Of a stretch of DNA of 64,000 nucleotides, positions 42,151 through 51,356 are shown piece after piece. The translations under genes and the position numbers were made by a program. The stretch covers positions 20,943 through 84,942 of the forward strand of contig JANNCV010000005.1 of assembly GCA_031386985.1 (NCBI GenBank), written 5' to 3'. Origin of the DNA: JANJUB01 sp031386985 (GTDB taxonomy: Bacteria > Armatimonadota > Fimbriimonadia > Fimbriimonadales > Fimbriimonadaceae). The notes beneath the pieces are model-generated. The model was given only the letters and a program-made list of their open reading frames with translations. It made no database searches and was not told the origin of the DNA. Position 1 is the stretch's first letter, and each line of letters opens with the position of its first letter.

Positions 42151-43650
42151 ATGGAACTTCACTTTGAGTTTATCAGCAAGGGTTTTCCTGGAGTTCAGGC
42201 TCTGCTGGATGTTTCGTTTTCGGCAAGTTCAGGCTCAGTGCATGCGCTTTGCGGCGAAAACGGGGCGGGTAAGAGCACACTTCTCAAAATCCTAAGCGGC
42301 GTGTACGCGGCCGATCAAGGGGCAATGTTGCTTGATGGCACGAGACTTCATTTCAAGAAGCCTCACGATGCCATCGTGGCGGGAGTCGCCGTAATCTACC
42401 AAGAGCTTCATCTTGTACCGGAGGTCTCTGTTGCCGAAAACATTTTCCTGGGGCATCTCCCGTCTCACGGCGGCGTAGTTGACAAGCGAACGCTGAACCA
42501 GCAAGCAAAGGCGATTTTAGATCGAATAGGAGTTGACATTGATCCTCGTCAAAAGGTTGGTTCGCTATCATTGGCGCAGCGGCAAATGGTTGAAATCGGG
42601 AAAGCTTTGAGCCGAAATGCCAAAGTCATCGCTTTTGATGAACCCACAAGTTCGCTTAGCTCGCGAGAAGTTGAGAGGCTCTTCGAGATTATCGCGGAAC
42701 TCAAACGCCAAGACCACATCATCTTCTATGTGAGTCACCGGATGGAAGAAATTCTGCGGATTTGTGATGCGTGTACCGTTTTGCGCGATGGGCAACATGT
42801 TGAAACTTTTTACGATCTGAACGGAGTTTCGGCGGGAACGATTGTTCAGCGCATGGTGGGTCGCGACATTAATGACATTTGGGGCTATCGTCCCCGTGAG
42901 CACGGTGAAGTGATGCTACGGGTCAGCTTGTTGTGGGGGCGTGGGTTGGCTGGCCCGCAAGAACTCGAAGTAAAAGCCGGTGAAATTGTTGGCATTTTTG
43001 GGCTTGTGGGGGCCGGGCGAACTGAGCTTCTCAAGTCCATTTATCGGGCCGAGAAAGGGTCTTCCGGCAAGATAGAGATTGGGGGCCAAGTTCAACGGTA
43101 TTCCAACCCCAAGCAAGCCATTCGGGCGGGCATTATGTTGTGCCCCGAAGATCGAAAGCGAGAAGGAATCGTGCCCGCCCGTTCGGTGATGGAAAACACG
43201 AACCTCAGTGCGCGCCGTGCCCATTCCATCGGCGGAGTATTCATCAACGAGCGATGGGAAAAGGAGAACGCCTCGCACCAAGTAGAGCAGCTCGCCATAA
43301 AGACCCCAAGCCTAAGGCAACAAATCGTTTTCCTCTCGGGTGGGAATCAGCAGAAGGTCATTTTGGGCCGCTGGCTCAGCGAGAACATCAAGGTTTTGAT
43401 GCTTGATGAGCCCACGCGCGGCATTGACGTGGGGGCAAAGCGCGAGATTTACGAGATTCTCTACAAACTCGCCGAATCTGGAGTTGCCGTTCTCTTTGTA
43501 AGTAGTGAACTGCCCGAAGTGCTCGGCGTCGCCGATCGCATCTTGGTGATGCGTCAGGGTCGAATCGCGGCGGAGTTCGCCAAGTCGGAAGCTACCGAGG
43601 AGAACGTCTTGGCCGTGGCGTTACCCGTTTCAGATGGGGCCGTTGCTTGA
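42151..43650 (+). CDS. araG: Arabinose ABC transporter ATP-binding protein (two ABC domains)
   Basis: 499 residues, normal for CUT2-type fused ATPases. First domain: Walker A GENGAGKSTLLK, signature LSLAQRQMVEIGKAL, Walker B VIAFDEPTSS. Second domain: GLVGAGRTELLKS, signature LSGGNQQKVILGRWL, VLMLDEPTRG. As usual for this class the second Walker A is degenerate (R in place of K). It starts 12 bp after araF. Confidence 0.95.
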   Translation: MELHFEFISKGFPGVQALLDVSFSASSGSVHALCGENGAGKSTLLKILSGVYAADQGAMLLDGTRLHFKKPHDAIVAGVAVIYQELHLVPEVSVAENIFLGHLPSHGGVVDKRTLNQQAKAILDRIGVDIDPRQKVGSLSLAQRQMVEIGKALSRNAKVIAFDEPTSSLSSREVERLFEIIAELKRQDHIIFYVSHRMEEILRICDACTVLRDGQHVETFYDLNGVSAGTIVQRMVGRDINDIWGYRPREHGEVMLRVSLLWGRGLAGPQELEVKAGEIVGIFGLVGAGRTELLKSIYRAEKGSSGKIEIGGQVQRYSNPKQAIRAGIMLCPEDRKREGIVPARSVMENTNLSARRAHSIGGVFINERWEKENASHQVEQLAIKTPSLRQQIVFLSGGNQQKVILGRWLSENIKVLMLDEPTRGIDVGAKREIYEILYKLAESGVAVLFVSSELPEVLGVADRILVMRQGRIAAEFAKSEATEENVLAVALPVSDGAVA

Positions 43651-44576
43651 GGAGATTTTTGGAATCGGCCGGAATGGCGGTTGTTCTGGTCATCCTTATC
43701 ATTTGTTGCAGCTTATTTGTTCCTTTCTTCACCGCCCCGGATAACATTCAAGGGCTCCTGCTTAGCGTTGCGCTGATCGGAATGATCGCGACGACTATGC
43801 TGTTCTGCCTCGCGGCGGGCGATTTTGATCTCTCGGTTGGTTCTACCGTCGCTCTGGCGGGGGTTCTCTCCGCCATGATGGTAGGGAAGTGGGGAATGCC
43901 GGTTTGGGCGGCTATCGCTGGTCCCATTGCCGTCGGCATGCTGGTTGGCTATGTGAACGGATTTGTGATTGCCAAGGTTGGAATCAATGCCCTGATTACA
44001 ACTTTGGCCACCATGCAAATCGTGAGAGGCGCCGCCCTCTTAGTGTCAAAGGGCGAATCTATTGGTATGTCCAACGAGCGGCTTTTGTCGCTGGGAGATT
44101 GGCACTATTTGGGCTTGCATGCGCATGTGTGGTACATGATCGCTTTGGTCGCGATCTTCGGAGTATTGCTCAATCGAACGGTTTTTGGTCGGAACACGCT
44201 GGCGGTCGGCGGAAACACCGAGGCCGCCCGACTGGCTGGAATTAGCGTCAGCCGAGTAAAGATCAGCATCTTCATCTTGCAGGGGATGGTAGCGGCGTTC
44301 GCGGGCGTGATGCTCGCCGCCCGTTCGTCTACCGGGAATCCCACGAGTAGCGTTGGATTGGAGCTACAGGTCATTTCTGGTTGCGTTTTGGGCGGTGTTT
44401 CTCTCACAGGCGGGATCGGCACCATTTCGGGCGTCGTAGTGGGAGTCATGATTATGGGCATCGTGCAAAATGCGATGGCGCTCCTCAGCATCGGCGAGTT
44501 TTGGCAAAGCGTAGTGAGCGGGTCGGTTCTGCTCGCCGCCGTCATGCTAGATCGCCTCAAAGCTCGGCGGCACTAG
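43647..44576 (+). CDS. araH: Arabinose ABC transporter permease
   Basis: 309 residues, almost wholly hydrophobic with about ten membrane segments. Typical AraH/RbsC signatures: AAGDFDLSVGSTVALAGV, GYVNGFVIAKVGINALITTL, VGGNTEAARLAGI and GGVSLTGGIGTISGVVVGV. The TTG start overlaps the araG stop (TTGA). With araF and araG it forms a complete uptake system; no arabinose catabolic or regulatory gene is adjacent. The stop codon abuts the convergent gene ending at 44577. Confidence 0.95.
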   Translation: MRRFLESAGMAVVLVILIICCSLFVPFFTAPDNIQGLLLSVALIGMIATTMLFCLAAGDFDLSVGSTVALAGVLSAMMVGKWGMPVWAAIAGPIAVGMLVGYVNGFVIAKVGINALITTLATMQIVRGAALLVSKGESIGMSNERLLSLGDWHYLGLHAHVWYMIALVAIFGVLLNRTVFGRNTLAVGGNTEAARLAGISVSRVKISIFILQGMVAAFAGVMLAARSSTGNPTSSVGLELQVISGCVLGGVSLTGGIGTISGVVVGVMIMGIVQNAMALLSIGEFWQSVVSGSVLLAAVMLDRLKARRH

Positions 44577-45347
44577 TTACCGGAAACTCTTAAGAGCCTG
44601 GGTGTTCTTGGTCTTCATGGTCAAAGTGTCTCGACCAGGCATTTTCATCACCATATCGGCGATTGCAACGGAATGAATCAGCAAGCCCGTCGGGAGATCA
44701 ATGTTCTGCGAGCCGCTCATCGTTAACACGACGCTCCCGGTACCCGCGCTTGCTACCTTGAGATTCATCGTTGCTTTGGCTACCCACTTCATGATGGCCG
44801 TTCGGTGTTTATGCATCTGTTCAAATCCGGCAAGCTTCATTTCCATCTTTACGATTCCACCTTTTGTAACCGTAATCTGGCCCCCACCCATGGCCTCCAT
44901 CATCTTTGTAAAGTTGACCTTGGCGCCCCAAGTCGCCCCTACAGAAACAGGTGCCACCGGAAAAGCCGGAGAAACCTCAAGCGAGGACCGCATGGCTTTC
45001 ATCGCTTGAACCGCCATCGGATCAGTTGCGTTAGAATGGGCGTTCTTCAGCACCCCGAGTGGGCTCAGCGTCATCGTGGTAATCACGTTGTTCATCGCCG
45101 AATTGGCATCTGACTTTATCTTCACTTCCTGCTTAACTTCTTTGCCATCGGATTTCAATATCTTCAACGTCATTGCAGACTTTGTTGATTGGTTGTTGGC
45201 GGGCAGGTTAGGAGCGCTCATGTTCATGTCCATGATGTTCTCGTAAACACAAACCGTACCAACCTTTGGTTGCAGCCTCAGAAGAACTGGGCTGACCGAG
45301 GTTGGCTTAGCTTGAGTGCAAACAAGAAGAATCGTTCCGAGTAACAT
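44577..45347 (-). CDS. Secreted protein of unknown function (DUF6263-like)
   Basis: About 256 residues from ATG 45347 (signal MLLGTILLVCTQAKP); an in-frame ATG at 45386 is less likely. The mature part is Met- and Lys-rich beta structure (RLQPKVGTVCVYENIMDMNM, AMTLKILKSDGKEVKQEVKI, APVSVGATWGAKVNF, SAGTGSVVLTMSG). The pattern recalls DUF6263-type periplasmic proteins, but I hold this loosely. There is no gap to the convergent araH stop. Confidence 0.65.
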   Translation of the reverse strand: MLLGTILLVCTQAKPTSVSPVLLRLQPKVGTVCVYENIMDMNMSAPNLPANNQSTKSAMTLKILKSDGKEVKQEVKIKSDANSAMNNVITTMTLSPLGVLKNAHSNATDPMAVQAMKAMRSSLEVSPAFPVAPVSVGATWGAKVNFTKMMEAMGGGQITVTKGGIVKMEMKLAGFEQMHKHRTAIMKWVAKATMNLKVASAGTGSVVLTMSGSQNIDLPTGLLIHSVAIADMVMKMPGRDTLTMKTKNTQALKSFR

Positions 45348-45488
45348 TGGTCCAGCATACTCGAACCGATTTAAGCCGCTGCTCAAAAACAGAGTCCTGG
45401 AAATCTAGAGGCCCTCTTTCCGGAAGGCAATCTTATTGATCGAGGGCTTTCAATGCGCAGCGAGAGCGGCGCGCTTTACGTTTGAGTT

Positions 45489-45505
45489 GTGGGCACCAAG
45501 CCCAC
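45489..45505 (-). terminator. Possible hairpin downstream of queA
   Basis: Six-bp stem GTGGGC / GCCCAC with loop 5 nt, 11 bp past the queA stop on the minus strand. No T-run follows, so termination is doubtful. Confidence 0.3.
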
Positions 45506-45515
45506 GTTGAGAGTT

Positions 45516-46505
45516 TCACAGGATCAGCATGGAGTCGCCGAAGCTTAGGAAGCGATACTCGTGGGTGAGAGCGGCGGTGTAGGCTCGCTCTAGGTGGGTG
45601 GGGCCAATTAGGGCTTCTAGCATCACCAGCATCGAGGTTTTTGGCAGGTGGAAGTTGGTGAACATTCCATCAACAATCTGAAACTCGAATCCGGGACGGA
45701 TGAACAGTTTCGTGCTACGTTCACCGGATTCTACGCGGCGATTTCCGATTGCGAAGGACTCAAGGGTTCTGACCGTAGTTGTGCCAACTGCGATGATTCG
45801 ACCTTTGGCTTGGCCTATTTTGTCGGCCGTCTCTACCGAAACTCGGCAAGTTTCGCCGTGCATCACATGGTCATCAAGATTTTCAACTTGGATAGGGCGA
45901 AACGTATCAAGGCTCACATCAAGGGTCACGAATGTGATTTCGACGCCCCGCGATTGCAGGGAAGCAAGGATTTCGGGCGTAACATGAAGCCCGGCGGTGG
46001 GAGCCGCGGCTGATCCACCTGGTTGGGCATAAACGGTTTGATATCGCTCGGCATCCGCCAGCGACGCGTGAATATAGGGCGGCAGCGGAACGCGCCCATG
46101 CCTTCTCAACTCTTCTTGCCAGTTTTCACCCTCGAACTGGATGAGTTTGATACCCTCATTCTGGTTCTGAATGACCCTAGCCTGAAGGTTGGGTGAGATT
46201 GAAATGGAGGCGCCGGGCTGTAAGCGACGCCCGGGTTTCGCGAGGCATTCCCAAAGATTGGCTTCGGTTTCGCGTAGCAATACGAGTTCCACTTGGCCGC
46301 CGGTTGGCTTAGTTCCAAAGACTCGTAGAGCCGTTACGCGCGTGTTATTCAAGACCAGGAGGTCGCCAGAACTAAGTAGATCCGGCACATCTTTAAAGCT
46401 TCGATGCTCGATTTCACCACGGGGATTTATATGCAAAAGTTTCGCCGCGGACCTATCGTCGAGCGGAACTTGGGCAATTTGATTTTCGGGCAGAACGTAA
46501 TCCAT
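45516..46505 (-). CDS. queA: S-adenosylmethionine:tRNA ribosyltransferase-isomerase
   Basis: 329 residues. It transfers the ribose moiety of SAM to preQ1 at tRNA position 34, forming epoxyqueuosine. Signatures: LPENQIAQVPLDDRSAAKLL, LLVLNNTRVTALRVFG, VPLPPYI, GSAAAPTAGLHVTPEIL, HVMHGE, AVGTTTVRTLES and TNFHLPKTSMLVMLEAL. The start overlaps the upstream HAD stop by 1 bp (TAATG). Confidence 0.97.
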   Translation of the reverse strand: MDYVLPENQIAQVPLDDRSAAKLLHINPRGEIEHRSFKDVPDLLSSGDLLVLNNTRVTALRVFGTKPTGGQVELVLLRETEANLWECLAKPGRRLQPGASISISPNLQARVIQNQNEGIKLIQFEGENWQEELRRHGRVPLPPYIHASLADAERYQTVYAQPGGSAAAPTAGLHVTPEILASLQSRGVEITFVTLDVSLDTFRPIQVENLDDHVMHGETCRVSVETADKIGQAKGRIIAVGTTTVRTLESFAIGNRRVESGERSTKLFIRPGFEFQIVDGMFTNFHLPKTSMLVMLEALIGPTHLERAYTAALTHEYRFLSFGDSMLIL

Positions 46506-47209
46506 TAAGCAAGCTCAGCCAATAGTTCGGGCACTTGGGTGAGGCTGGAAAGTCTAATCCCATCGCGAGAGGGAAGGGAACGATCAATCAGAGCGGCGTG
46601 CCAATCCGCTCCTCTTGCTCCCTGGAAGTCATCCAGCGGATTATCGCCGACATGCAGAAATTCTCGGGGGGAGAGGCTCATTTCCCATTCGACAATGCTA
46701 AAAAGGGCGGGGTCTGGTTTTTCGGGGCCCCATTCAAGGGAAGCAAAGATGCGCTCGAAGTATCCGGCTAGATTAAAGGACTCAAGAACCAAGTGGAGTG
46801 ACACATCCCAGTTGCTAACCACAATCATTCGCACTCCCCTTTCTTTCAGAGCCTCTAGGGCGGGGATTGAGTCTTCAAAGACCTTGTAAACCGGGCTATC
46901 GGAAGCGTATATCCGTTGCGTCGCGTGCTCGGAAATCCGGTCGGGGTCAAGACGGAGTCCCATTTTGGACGCCCAATCGGCGGTCAGCTCTCGCCAGAAT
47001 TCTTGGCAAACTGCGTGATTACGCTGCAAGTTGAGCTGCTTAAAGTGGCCCCATCTGGAAAACATGAGATTGTTGTACGTTTCAATTGCGAGTTGATTAT
47101 CCGTGGTTTCGCCGAGCTCAGTAATCATCTGCACCGCAAAACCACCCGGGTTCCAGTTCACGTCCACGAGGGTGTGAGCGGCATCGAACGAGACAATGTT
47201 GATGCTCAT
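46505..47209 (-). CDS. HAD-superfamily hydrolase (HDHD3/REG-2-like)
   Basis: About 234 residues from ATG 47209, which overlaps the DUF2905 stop (ATGA). The open frame to 47347 belongs to the DUF2905 gene region. HAD motifs: nucleophile Asp in SFDAAHTLVD, Ser/Asn in VVSNWD, Lys in EWGPEKPDPALF, and GDNPLDDFQGAR. The usual second Asp of the DxD motif is Ala (DAA), as in some HDHD3-like members, which may lower phosphatase activity. Substrate unknown. Confidence 0.85.
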   Translation of the reverse strand: MSINIVSFDAAHTLVDVNWNPGGFAVQMITELGETTDNQLAIETYNNLMFSRWGHFKQLNLQRNHAVCQEFWRELTADWASKMGLRLDPDRISEHATQRIYASDSPVYKVFEDSIPALEALKERGVRMIVVSNWDVSLHLVLESFNLAGYFERIFASLEWGPEKPDPALFSIVEWEMSLSPREFLHVGDNPLDDFQGARGADWHAALIDRSLPSRDGIRLSSLTQVPELLAELA

Positions 47210-47427
47210 CTTCGAATCAATCGCAACAGGGCAAAGCCGGCACTCACCAAGACGCTTACGACGATCATGGAGGTGATCGGGATGAAGATCGTGCCACTGT
47301 CCCTTTTGATCACGATATCGCCCGGAAGGTGGCCTAGCTTGAACCACTGATTCCGCTCACTAATCATCGAGGCAATCCCAAACACGATGATGATCAACCC
47401 GATCCCGATCAAGAGCTTGCCAAGCAT
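47206..47427 (-). CDS. DUF2905 small membrane protein
   Basis: 73 residues with two membrane segments (LLIGIGLIIIVFGIASMI and ITSMIVVSVLVSAGFALLRL) flanking the family core FKLGHLPGDIVIKRDSGTIF. This is the complete DUF2905 layout. Its start overlaps the SLBB gene stop by 1 bp (TGATG). Function unknown. Confidence 0.9.
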   Translation of the reverse strand: MLGKLLIGIGLIIIVFGIASMISERNQWFKLGHLPGDIVIKRDSGTIFIPITSMIVVSVLVSAGFALLRLIRR

Positions 47428-50400
47428 CAGAACCCGCCAAGACTCTTGATGATCGAGATCAGAATGCCAGCCGAAGTGACATTGCGCGATAACGCATCTA
47501 TCTCAGACTGTCGGTCGCTTAAACGCTCCGCCATAACTTTGGTTGGCACGAAGATCAAGTCGCCGACATCAATGCCGGTGTTGCCCTTACCTCTCACTAC
47601 TTCGCCGTTGGCTCGAATAACGTAAATCAGAGTGGTGCTCGCATCTGGCAGCAAACCGCCCGATTTATTGATGTACCACAACAGATTCTTGCCCTTCTCA
47701 AAGAGGATAGTGGAAGGCACGACAATCGCGCCAGTGACGCTAACAGTTGATGGTGTTTCGGGGATGCTGATAATATCTCCCTGCATCAGCACGAGGTTAT
47801 GGGCACCCTTGCGGTTCTTGAGAGCATCATCTAGCCGAACATTTATGTTTCCTGCAGGTTCAATTTCTGTGGAGCGGAGCTTTCGCGCTTTGGTTACCGT
47901 GTCCTTATCGAATTGCGGAATAATCGCGGGCCCCGTAGATTGAGATGTCGGCGACCCGGTAATACCAATGGAAGTAACGGGTTGGTTCAGCGATTTAGCA
48001 AATCGTGCCTTTTCCATTTCAGCTTTTGCCGAAGCCCGCTGATACTCATCCTCGCTGATAATCTCTAACACTTCACGCAATCGCGGGCTTAGGCTCTTTT
48101 GGAAAAGTGAGCCCAGGTTTTCGGGCTTGCGTAAGAACTGTGCGCCTCGGGCAAATGCATTCGGTGCTAGTCCCCCCGCCCGATCAACGATGTCAGAGAT
48201 TTTGTCGGTTGCTGAGTTGATTGGATACGGGCCAGGTCTCATTACGGCCCCTAAAATAACTACCGTTTTCGGCGTCATTTGAAAGTCACTTCGCGCGGTA
48301 AGTGTAACGAGATCGCCGGCAGCAAGTCCAGGATCGGTCTTACCAGAAAGGATGTCGGCAACTTCGTATCGCTCGGATGGAGTGCCTTCGGGAACGCGAG
48401 CTCGGGCTACCTCAAGGGATGAGCCGGCGTCGGGCTTGAGTCCTCCGGCCAACTTGATCAGGTCGGATACCTTTAAGTTCGCAGCGCTGGCATACTCACC
48501 GGCAACCTGAACCGCGCCCAGAATAGTCACTATCTGGCGGGGTAGGTAGTTGGCTTCAGCGGCGGTTTGCACCGTAAGCCGATCCCGATCCTGAAGCACC
48601 ACGTTGTGCGCACTATCGCCAATGGCGGCTTTTCGAAAATCTATCTTGAGCAAGTCCCCGTTTGAGCCATCCGCGTTGACGCGTTGGAGGAAACCCTCAG
48701 GTTGAAACGCATCGCCGTTCAGTCCACCTGACTGCAAAACTAGGTCAATGACTCGCATATCATCGGCTCGGGCGAACTCGCCGGGTCGGCGAATGGCACC
48801 CGAAATCGTGACCATTCGGTCCCCCATCCAGCGGCTTTCATCCACTCGATAAACTACCAGGCGATCAAAGAGGACAAGTTGCACATTTTGATCTGGATCA
48901 CCGTTCAAAGCTTTGGCGAGATTGATGGGAATCAGTTTGGATGTGCCGTCAGCGTTTTGTCGGAACAAGTCTGCGCGAACTAGGCTAGCCTCGGAAATTG
49001 GGCCGCGGGCTCGTCCAACGAGGTCCTTCACGCGCATCCCTTCCGTCAGGGCATATCGGCCCGGTTGATCAACCGCGCCATCGAGGGTTACGACATTTGT
49101 CATCAGCGGCCGTACAGAGTAGATCTCGACACTGTCCCCAGGGAACACGAGCGGATCGGAATCAACTCCAGTGGCATTCAAATCAACATCTCGAAGTTTC
49201 AATCCGACACCCGGTTCAACCGTGCTATGTCCAACGCGTTGGGTAACACCCGATGGCCGGGCTCCGCCGGCGAACTTGATAATGGCTTTGAGCCTTTCTT
49301 TGGGAAGAACCTCATAAATGGCGGGCCTACCCACTTCGCCAGTTACCGAAACGCGGCCCTCGGCGGTGGGGATGAAAATGGTGTCGCCCGGTTGGAGGGG
49401 CACGTCCTGGCTTGCATCTCCGTCAATCAGAAACCGATACATATCAAAGACCTTTTGAGTACCATCGCTTCGGCGCAGCATGATTCGGCGAAGGCTTCCG
49501 TTTTCGGTTGGACCGCCACACATGTAAAGAGCATTGAAAAGCGTGGCGACAGCGGGAACCTGGTAGCTTCCCGGCAAGAACGCCTCACCAATTACAGTAA
49601 GCGACATGGTTCTCAACTCGCGTAGGGTCACGGATACTTCGGCCCCTACAAGATCTCGAGTGATCTCTTTGCGGATCATGGCTTCGGCGGAGTCTAGGGA
49701 CTTGCCCCGAATCGTCAATCTCCTTCCACTGGATGGAATGCTGATTGAGCCCCGGGCATCAACGGCCACGCTGACCTCTTTGCTTTCAAGGGTCGGGCTC
49801 CAATAGCGAATGAGCAAGACATCGCTGGGGCCGAGTTGGTATCGCTCTGGAGCGGGCACAAAAACGTTTGCCCCCATCATATCGAATGGGCCGACAAAAT
49901 ATCGCAGAGCATCTATCATTTGCGAGCTAAACTGGTCGGGCTTAGATTTTGAATTGGCATCGGTGAGCGGGTTCGGGCCTTGAGAAGCACTCCCTTGACC
50001 AAAATCTGGTCGAACCTCTGGTAGAGTCGTTGTGCCGTGACCGTTGCCATTGCCACCGATCTGACCGTTAAGGCCACCATTTAAGCCAACGGGCGGGACA
50101 ATGGACACGGGCTGGAACCCGGAGTTGCTTTGGATGTTCTTGATGAACTCAGAAAGTGGTGGCTGAGCCGTACTACCATCTGGGACGAGCGATTGTGATT
50201 GAGTTCCGCCACTCCAAATCGGCAATCCCGGGCGAGATAGGCCGTTGGCGAAAGCCATGAGGCGCGCTTGAATGGCCGCCCTGGGAGCGATGAAGTAGTT
50301 GTATCCGAAAAGCTCGATTTGCTTTTCTACTTCAATTTGGAACTCCATTTTTTTGAAAATGTCTGCAGACTTCGAGTCGCTCACCATGAGTTCAAGTTCA

Positions 50401-50786
50401 AATTTCGCCACCTTAGTTGGAACCCACGAGAAGATTCCGGTGACCGGGTCAATATCGGCTCCCATTGACTTTGAAAGAGAGTAAATAAGAGGATTCGTGC
50501 TCTGCTTCATCCGGGCATAAACTCTAAATCGGATTGCCTCGCCAACTCTTGTTTTCCGAGGTGGGATCGGCTCGATTGCTATGAGCGCTTGCCCGGGGGA
50601 CATTTGTGAACCCCCGTTTTGATCGCGAAGCTGTTGAAGAGGATCGGGCTTAAGTTCAGGAGCTGACTTTACGGGATCAGGAAGTTTTTTGGGGTCCTGC
50701 TCCTTCACGGGCGGAGTTTGGGCAAGGCCCGGAATTGCCAATGCGACCAACGAGCAAACGATAATTACCTTTGATAAGAATTTCAT
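47427..50786 (-). CDS. Very long polysaccharide-export-type protein with multiple SLBB domains
   Basis: 1119 residues; typical Wza-like proteins have about 380. Signal peptide ends near GLAQ. Residues about 75-155 (IEPIPPRKTRVGEAIRFRVY, GADIDPVTGIFSWVPTKVAK) are a cadherin-like/He_PIG domain. A Gly/Asn-rich linker follows. The Poly_export domain is about 315-400 (YQLGPSDVLLIRYWSP, VDARGSISIP). About six SLBB repeats follow, each with V(T/V)I(S/L)GAVxxPGxY-like strands followed by DLIxxAGG. The last 190 residues end in VGDLIFVPTKVMAERLSDRQ and an amphipathic tail. It probably forms or lines an outer-membrane export channel (family inference). No glycosyltransferase or Wzc partner is nearby. 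Confidence 0.88.
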   Translation of the reverse strand: MKFLSKVIIVCSLVALAIPGLAQTPPVKEQDPKKLPDPVKSAPELKPDPLQQLRDQNGGSQMSPGQALIAIEPIPPRKTRVGEAIRFRVYARMKQSTNPLIYSLSKSMGADIDPVTGIFSWVPTKVAKFELELMVSDSKSADIFKKMEFQIEVEKQIELFGYNYFIAPRAAIQARLMAFANGLSRPGLPIWSGGTQSQSLVPDGSTAQPPLSEFIKNIQSNSGFQPVSIVPPVGLNGGLNGQIGGNGNGHGTTTLPEVRPDFGQGSASQGPNPLTDANSKSKPDQFSSQMIDALRYFVGPFDMMGANVFVPAPERYQLGPSDVLLIRYWSPTLESKEVSVAVDARGSISIPSSGRRLTIRGKSLDSAEAMIRKEITRDLVGAEVSVTLRELRTMSLTVIGEAFLPGSYQVPAVATLFNALYMCGGPTENGSLRRIMLRRSDGTQKVFDMYRFLIDGDASQDVPLQPGDTIFIPTAEGRVSVTGEVGRPAIYEVLPKERLKAIIKFAGGARPSGVTQRVGHSTVEPGVGLKLRDVDLNATGVDSDPLVFPGDSVEIYSVRPLMTNVVTLDGAVDQPGRYALTEGMRVKDLVGRARGPISEASLVRADLFRQNADGTSKLIPINLAKALNGDPDQNVQLVLFDRLVVYRVDESRWMGDRMVTISGAIRRPGEFARADDMRVIDLVLQSGGLNGDAFQPEGFLQRVNADGSNGDLLKIDFRKAAIGDSAHNVVLQDRDRLTVQTAAEANYLPRQIVTILGAVQVAGEYASAANLKVSDLIKLAGGLKPDAGSSLEVARARVPEGTPSERYEVADILSGKTDPGLAAGDLVTLTARSDFQMTPKTVVILGAVMRPGPYPINSATDKISDIVDRAGGLAPNAFARGAQFLRKPENLGSLFQKSLSPRLREVLEIISEDEYQRASAKAEMEKARFAKSLNQPVTSIGITGSPTSQSTGPAIIPQFDKDTVTKARKLRSTEIEPAGNINVRLDDALKNRKGAHNLVLMQGDIISIPETPSTVSVTGAIVVPSTILFEKGKNLLWYINKSGGLLPDASTTLIYVIRANGEVVRGKGNTGIDVGDLIFVPTKVMAERLSDRQSEIDALSRNVTSAGILISIIKSLGGF

Positions 50787-50885
50787 GGCGGGGAAATGGC
50801 TAAGAAGCTCAGCCGAGTTATACCTGTAACAATGCTAGCCATGAAGCGGTTCCCGCTATCGCCCCTCGCGGGTATGCTCCAAACT

Positions 50886-51356
50886 ATGTTTGACCCCGCT
50901 ATCCTTAAGGGAACTTACCTCGTCGCTGGACTTGATGATGTTCAAATCGCGAGCGTTGCCGGACTCTCTATTTTAAGGCACTTCCCATCGGGACATCTCC
51001 TTGCCAAAATTGGCGAGGCCGCCGATGTTATGTTCGTTGTAATCGGCGGATCGTTGACGGTTACCACGCATGACGGCGACAAGCTTGGCGAAATCCACAC
51101 CGGATCGGTTGTTGGCGAGGTTGCCCTCGTAGATGCGAGGCCACGCGCGGCAAACGTTGTGTGTGTTGGCCCCGTTACAGTGGCAGAAATCTCGATTGAT
51201 CAGCTTCGAAAGCTTATGAATAAGGATCGAGACATGGGTTTTCTCATGCTCGCCAATATCTCGCGCGTACTCGCAACACGGCTCAGAAACGCCGATGCAA
51301 TGATTGACCAACTCGCCGACGCCGTTGGCGATGCTTGGACGCACGCTCAGGGCTAG
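50886..51356 (+). CDS. Cyclic-nucleotide-binding domain protein (no output domain)
   Basis: About 156 residues from ATG 50886; in-frame starts at 50796, 50832, 50841 and 50874 are possible, but an early start would leave only 9 bp to the divergent SLBB gene. The cNMP fold is clear: LDDVQIASVAGLSILRHFPS, GHLLAKIGEAADVMFVVIGG, LGEIHTGSVVGEVALVDARP and AANVVCVGPVTVAEI. There is no helix-turn-helix after it, only a C-terminal helix, so it is not a Crp-type regulator. Overlaps the next gene's end by 4 bp, converging. Confidence 0.75.
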   Translation: MFDPAILKGTYLVAGLDDVQIASVAGLSILRHFPSGHLLAKIGEAADVMFVVIGGSLTVTTHDGDKLGEIHTGSVVGEVALVDARPRAANVVCVGPVTVAEISIDQLRKLMNKDRDMGFLMLANISRVLATRLRNADAMIDQLADAVGDAWTHAQG

